Positions 21,095-22,850 of a stretch of 22,850 nucleotides of DNA are shown here, piece after piece. The stretch is from positions 1 to 22,850 of the forward strand of contig JAYTSU010000025.1 in the NCBI GenBank assembly GCA_043745485.1. Reading direction: 5' to 3'. Every line of letters begins with the position of its first letter. The stretch's first letter is position 1. The notes under the pieces are model-generated. The model was given only the letters and a program-made list of their open reading frames with translations, was not told where the DNA came from and searched no databases. The stretch is from RYN-417 sp043745485 (GTDB taxonomy: Bacteria > Patescibacteriota > Saccharimonadia > Saccharimonadales > JACDBH01). A program made the position numbers and the translations under genes.

Positions 21095-21535
21095 CTATGC
21101 AGCTAAAGGTTCTACAACCATGCTAGCTTGTTCTATAGGTCCTGCTGTACCAGCCCAGTTTTCAAAATCGATACGAACCGATATTGGGTCCGTGTCTAAT
21201 TTTATGTAAAATGCTTTTATGCCTACGGCTCCCATACCAGATGACACATGGTCACGATAGGCATTTAAGTTTACTGCTTGATCCTCGAAACCAGCTACAT
21301 CACTTTCGAATTTTGCTGTAATTCCTCTAAATACATCTTCGTCAGAATTGCCTGATGCAATCCCGTCTTTGATAAGTAAATCAATATAATCTTTGACTGT
21401 GCCCGGTTCATAAAAAGCGGTTATGCCTGAAACCCAACCACCAATTTTTACATCTCTCCTTTGTGGTGTACTGGGAAGTTCTTCGTATAAATTTGTTTTT
21501 GGTATTCGATTTTTTAAACTGTTAAAAAATTTCAT
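21095..21535 (-). CDS. Hypothetical soluble protein, 146 aa
   Basis: This is unrecognised. The frame is open to 21610, but ATG 21535 is chosen because AAGGAG (21542-21547) stands 6 nt before it. The longer form would add a false hydrophobic N-terminus. The chain begins MKFFNSLKNRIPKTNLYEELP, then GGWVSGITAFYEPGTVKDYIDLLIKDG and a C-terminal half with FYIKLDTDPISVRIDFENW, suggesting an alpha/beta fold with strands near the end. The promoter is at 21555-21582. It is divergent from the 160-aa orphan at 21651. Confidence 0.65.
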   Translation of the reverse strand: MKFFNSLKNRIPKTNLYEELPSTPQRRDVKIGGWVSGITAFYEPGTVKDYIDLLIKDGIASGNSDEDVFRGITAKFESDVAGFEDQAVNLNAYRDHVSSGMGAVGIKAFYIKLDTDPISVRIDFENWAGTAGPIEQASMVVEPLAA

Positions 21536-21554
21536 TTTTTGCTCCTTAATTTCT

Positions 21555-21582
21555 AATATACTCCCGCTTATGTTTTTAGCAA
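21555..21582 (-). promoter_or_regulatory. Promoter of the 146-aa gene
   Basis: -35 TTGCTA (21577-21582), 16-nt spacer, -10 TATATT (21555-21560) on the minus strand, giving a leader of about 13 nt with AAGGAG. Confidence 0.5.
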
Positions 21583-21636
21583 GTGTAATAAATATTACAA
21601 ACAACCACAAGCAGTTTTCTTATCTGTTTAGCGGCG

Positions 21637-21642
21637 TATAAT
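21637..21642 (+). promoter_or_regulatory. Consensus -10 of the 160-aa orphan, leaderless type
   Basis: TATAAT lies 8 nt before the ATG at 21651. The -35 region is only a weak match. Confidence 0.5.
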
Positions 21643-21650
21643 AAACAAAT

Positions 21651-22133
21651 ATGTCTGAATTTGAAATAGTGTCAGCCCATGGATTCCCAAGCGAAATGAC
21701 TGGCTTTATTGCCCCAGATAACGGTGCAAACCACAAGTTAAATAATAGCGTGGGTGATTTATTAGGCATAAATGATACTGTTGTTGGCCTTTTTATTTCA
21801 GAATATGTTGCTCGAAGCCAAATTGAGCATATTGACTACTATATTAAACATGGCAGTGAGCACGATATAGCATTGGGCGGCATTGTAACTTTCGGTGTAC
21901 ATAAAAGCATGCATAAACTTGGAACAACGCATTTTGAAGTGATAGCAAGTGTACTAAATATACCTCTACTCCGGCTTGCTATCCCTGACGATATCCCTAA
22001 ATACGACCCTAAAAACGAGTCACCTTTTAAGGAAAGCTGGGTACAAGGTAATCCTTTAGTTGATCTATACTTTAGGCGGGTAACAATAAGGCAAGACGGT
22101 ACTGCCGCCACAATCAACCCGGCAGAAATATAG
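21651..22133 (+). CDS. Hypothetical soluble protein, 160 aa
   Basis: This is unrecognised. MSEFEIVSAHGFPSEMTGFIAPDNGANHKLNN is followed by VGDLLGINDTVVGLFISEYVARSQIEHIDYYIKHG (helical), then ALGGIVTFGVHKSMHKLGTTHFEVIASVLNIPLLRLAIPDDIP and a Pro/Asp-rich tail. The His-containing segments (HKSMHKL, TTHFEV) could bind metal, but no known motif is visible. There is no signal peptide. It is a single-gene unit, the last protein gene before the rRNA operon, which runs toward it. Confidence 0.65.
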   Translation: MSEFEIVSAHGFPSEMTGFIAPDNGANHKLNNSVGDLLGINDTVVGLFISEYVARSQIEHIDYYIKHGSEHDIALGGIVTFGVHKSMHKLGTTHFEVIASVLNIPLLRLAIPDDIPKYDPKNESPFKESWVQGNPLVDLYFRRVTIRQDGTAATINPAEI

Positions 22134-22161
22134 CCTGAGAAAATCCCATTATCCTGGAGCG

Positions 22162-22189
22162 ATGAGGAAACCTATCCCGGTTTCCTCAT
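22162..22189. repeat. 11-bp hairpin between the last orphan and the rRNA terminators
   Basis: ATGAGGAAACC (22162-22172) and GGTTTCCTCAT (22179-22189) pair perfectly with a 6-nt loop. No T-tract follows on either strand, so it is not a standard terminator, but it may stabilise the 3' end of the plus-strand gene. Confidence 0.5.
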
Positions 22190-22192
22190 AAA

Positions 22193-22219
22193 GAAAAAGC
22201 CTCCCGTAAAGGAGGCTTT
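22193..22219 (-). terminator. Distal rRNA operon terminator
   Basis: AAAGCCTCC (22196-22204) and GGAGGCTTT (22211-22219) form a 9-bp stem; on the minus strand it is followed by TTTTTC. It stands after a direct repeat of the 5S end (22222-22239). Confidence 0.8.
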
Positions 22220-22221
22220 AA

Positions 22222-22239
22222 CTATAATATGGCACCGTG
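22222..22239 (-). repeat. Direct repeat of the 5S 3' end
   Basis: CTATAATATGGCACCGTG (plus-strand reading) is an 18-nt exact match to 22352-22369, the 3' end of the 5S gene and its flank. Each copy is followed in the transcription direction by a GC-rich terminator. Confidence 0.8.
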
Positions 22240-22242
22240 ACA

Positions 22243-22274
22243 AAACCCCACAAGCAAGCTTGCGGGGACCCCAG
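22243..22274 (-). repeat. Hairpin element downstream of 5S, partner of 22574-22605
   Basis: On the minus strand CCCCGCAAGC and GCTTGTGGGG form a 10-bp hairpin (one G/T pair). Its flanks, GGGGTCCCCGC and GTGGGGTT, also occur in inverted orientation at 22574-22605, on the other side of 5S. Confidence 0.6.
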
Positions 22275-22287
22275 TATTTTCCGCAAC

Positions 22288-22308
22288 TGGGAAAATAGCA
22301 CGGTGCCA
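22288..22308 (+). repeat. Inverted copy of the 5S 3' end
   Basis: These 21 nt are the exact reverse complement of 22360-22380, the last part of the 5S gene. In the precursor RNA the two could form a 21-bp stem around the proximal terminator at 22323-22345. Confidence 0.8.
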
Positions 22309-22322
22309 GAATTTTGGCAAAG

Positions 22323-22345
22323 AAAAACCGCCCTTTGAGGGGCGG
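22323..22345 (-). terminator. Proximal rRNA operon terminator
   Basis: CCGCCC (22328-22333) and GGGCGG (22340-22345) form the stem, with TTTTT on the minus strand (22323-22327). It starts about 14 nt after the predicted 5S end. Confidence 0.85.
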
Positions 22346-22358
22346 CTTATTCTATAAT

Positions 22359-22474
22359 ATGGCACCGTGCTATTTTCCCAGGCTTTGATTGGCCAAGTAT
22401 AGTAACCGCTGCGAGGCTTAACTGCTGTGTTCGAGATGGGAACAGGTGTTTCCCTCACGCTATGGGCACCAATC
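22359..22474 (-). rRNA. rrf: 5S ribosomal RNA
   Basis: The minus strand shows the universal 5S pattern: TTGGTGCCCATAGCG at the 5' end, GGGAAACACCTGTTCCCAT and CTCGAACACAGCAGTTAAGC (loop B/C region), and a 3' end CTGGGAAAATAGCACGGTGCC. The two ends pair to form helix I (TGGTGCC with GGTGCCA, including two G/U pairs). Length is about 116 nt; the exact ends are estimated from that helix. It lies about 210 nt downstream of 23S in the standard order and is followed by tandem terminators. Confidence 0.93.
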
Positions 22475-22573
22475 AGTGAGCTCTTCCGTAGAAGAAGCGC
22501 ACTGATTGACACCCATAAATGCGGAGTGCCGTTTTAGATAAATCAATGTAAAAATGTCGAACATGTTGAAATT

Positions 22574-22605
22574 GGGGTCCCCGCGAAACCTGTTTCGTGG
22601 GGTTA
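22574..22605 (-). repeat. Hairpin element in the 23S-5S spacer, partner of 22243-22274
   Basis: On the minus strand CCCCACGAAA and TTTCGCGGGG form a 10-position hairpin with one mismatch. The outer 8 and 12 nt (AACCCCAC and GCGGGGACCCCA) are complementary to the element beyond 5S, so the two could either fold locally or pair with each other around 5S. Confidence 0.6.
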
Positions 22606-22683
22606 TCAACAATAACTAGTCAAATACTTCTTGCACCACCCTTTAACTTTTGCAACTCGAAAGATGCGTAAGTTAAAGAGCAT

Positions 22684-22850
22684 AAAAAGTCGATGGACCT
22701 ATTAGTACGCTTCGGCTACATACGTTACCGTACTTACACCTTGCGCCTATCAACCAGATCATCTTTCTGGGGTCTCATAGGGAAATCTAATCTTGAAGTT
22801 AGTTTCGCGCTTAATATGCTTTCAGCGCTTATCTAGTCCGCACATAGCTA
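22684..22850 (-). rRNA. rrl: 23S ribosomal RNA, 3' end
   Basis: The minus strand ends a 23S gene: GAAAGCATATTAAGCGCGAAAC, TTTCCCTATGAGACCCCAGAAAGA, GTTGATAGGCGCAAGGTGTAAG and GTACTAATAGGTCCATCGACT are conserved domain VI sequences. The 3' end near 22684 is estimated from the end of the conserved part; the 5' portion lies outside the window. Gene order 23S-5S is normal. Confidence 0.93.

Noticed and set aside
22222..22512. Open frame of 96 codons on the minus strand
   Set aside because: It lies over the 5S gene and its terminators, so it is a chance frame in rRNA sequence.
1..22850. tRNA genes and CRISPR arrays
   Set aside because: No cloverleaf with a TTCGA-type T loop and no regularly spaced direct repeats were seen on either strand.

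Overview
The window looks like a chromosomal segment of a Saccharibacteria (TM7)-type Patescibacterium. This is inferred from gene content and style, not from a database search. The evidence is small compact genes, a class II (cobalamin-type) ribonucleotide reductase next to nrdR, a four-domain S1, a short IF2, a DUF5663 protein with a Pro/Gln-rich tail, a KGG-repeat mini-protein, and many small unrecognised genes. The standard code fits every long frame.

Layout. 1-2.4 kb (minus): start of the RNR gene (nrdJ, cut by the window edge), nrdR, ftsZ. 2.5-3.8 kb (minus): ftsA. 3.8-4.07 kb: a long rod-like inverted repeat, probably a structured RNA. 4.07-5.8 kb (minus): a tight yqeY-adk-map operon. 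5.9-6.5 kb (minus): rpsU and a small winged-helix regulator. 6.5-6.74 kb: a second long inverted repeat. 6.75-10.7 kb: the priA-def-fmt cluster (plus), interrupted by a minus-strand ribbon-helix-helix-like gene. 10.7-14.9 kb (minus): rpsA, infB, a DUF5663 protein and a 100-aa orphan. 15.1-16.4 kb (plus): a ROK-family protein and a coupled HExxH metalloprotein. 16.4-22.1 kb: mostly accessory genes, namely the KGG protein behind an attenuator-like terminator, a membrane-anchored protein, an overlapping kinase-like/degenerate-kinase-like pair, a polytopic membrane protein, a cupin-like protein and four orphans. 22.2-22.85 kb (minus): the 3' end of an rRNA operon (23S 3' end, then 5S, then tandem terminators).

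How the parts fit. The core genes cover dNTP synthesis and its repressor (nrdJ/nrdR), division (ftsA/ftsZ), adenylate balance and N-terminal Met processing (adk, map, def, fmt), replication restart (priA) and translation (rpsA, rpsU, infB, 5S/23S).

The strongest cross-cutting observations are these. (1) About 13 genes have a good -10 box only 5-9 nt upstream of the start codon, which predicts leaderless mRNAs; another set, including rpsA, nrdR, ftsZ and KGG, has clear Shine-Dalgarno leaders. (2) There are two rod-like inverted repeats, one with a T-tract consistent with a 6S-like small RNA. (3) A strong promoter is followed at once by an intrinsic terminator ahead of the KGG gene. (4) An overlapping pair of kinase-fold genes has one member that seems to have lost its catalytic residues. 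(5) The 5S 3' end is repeated, once directly and once inverted, with terminators between the copies.
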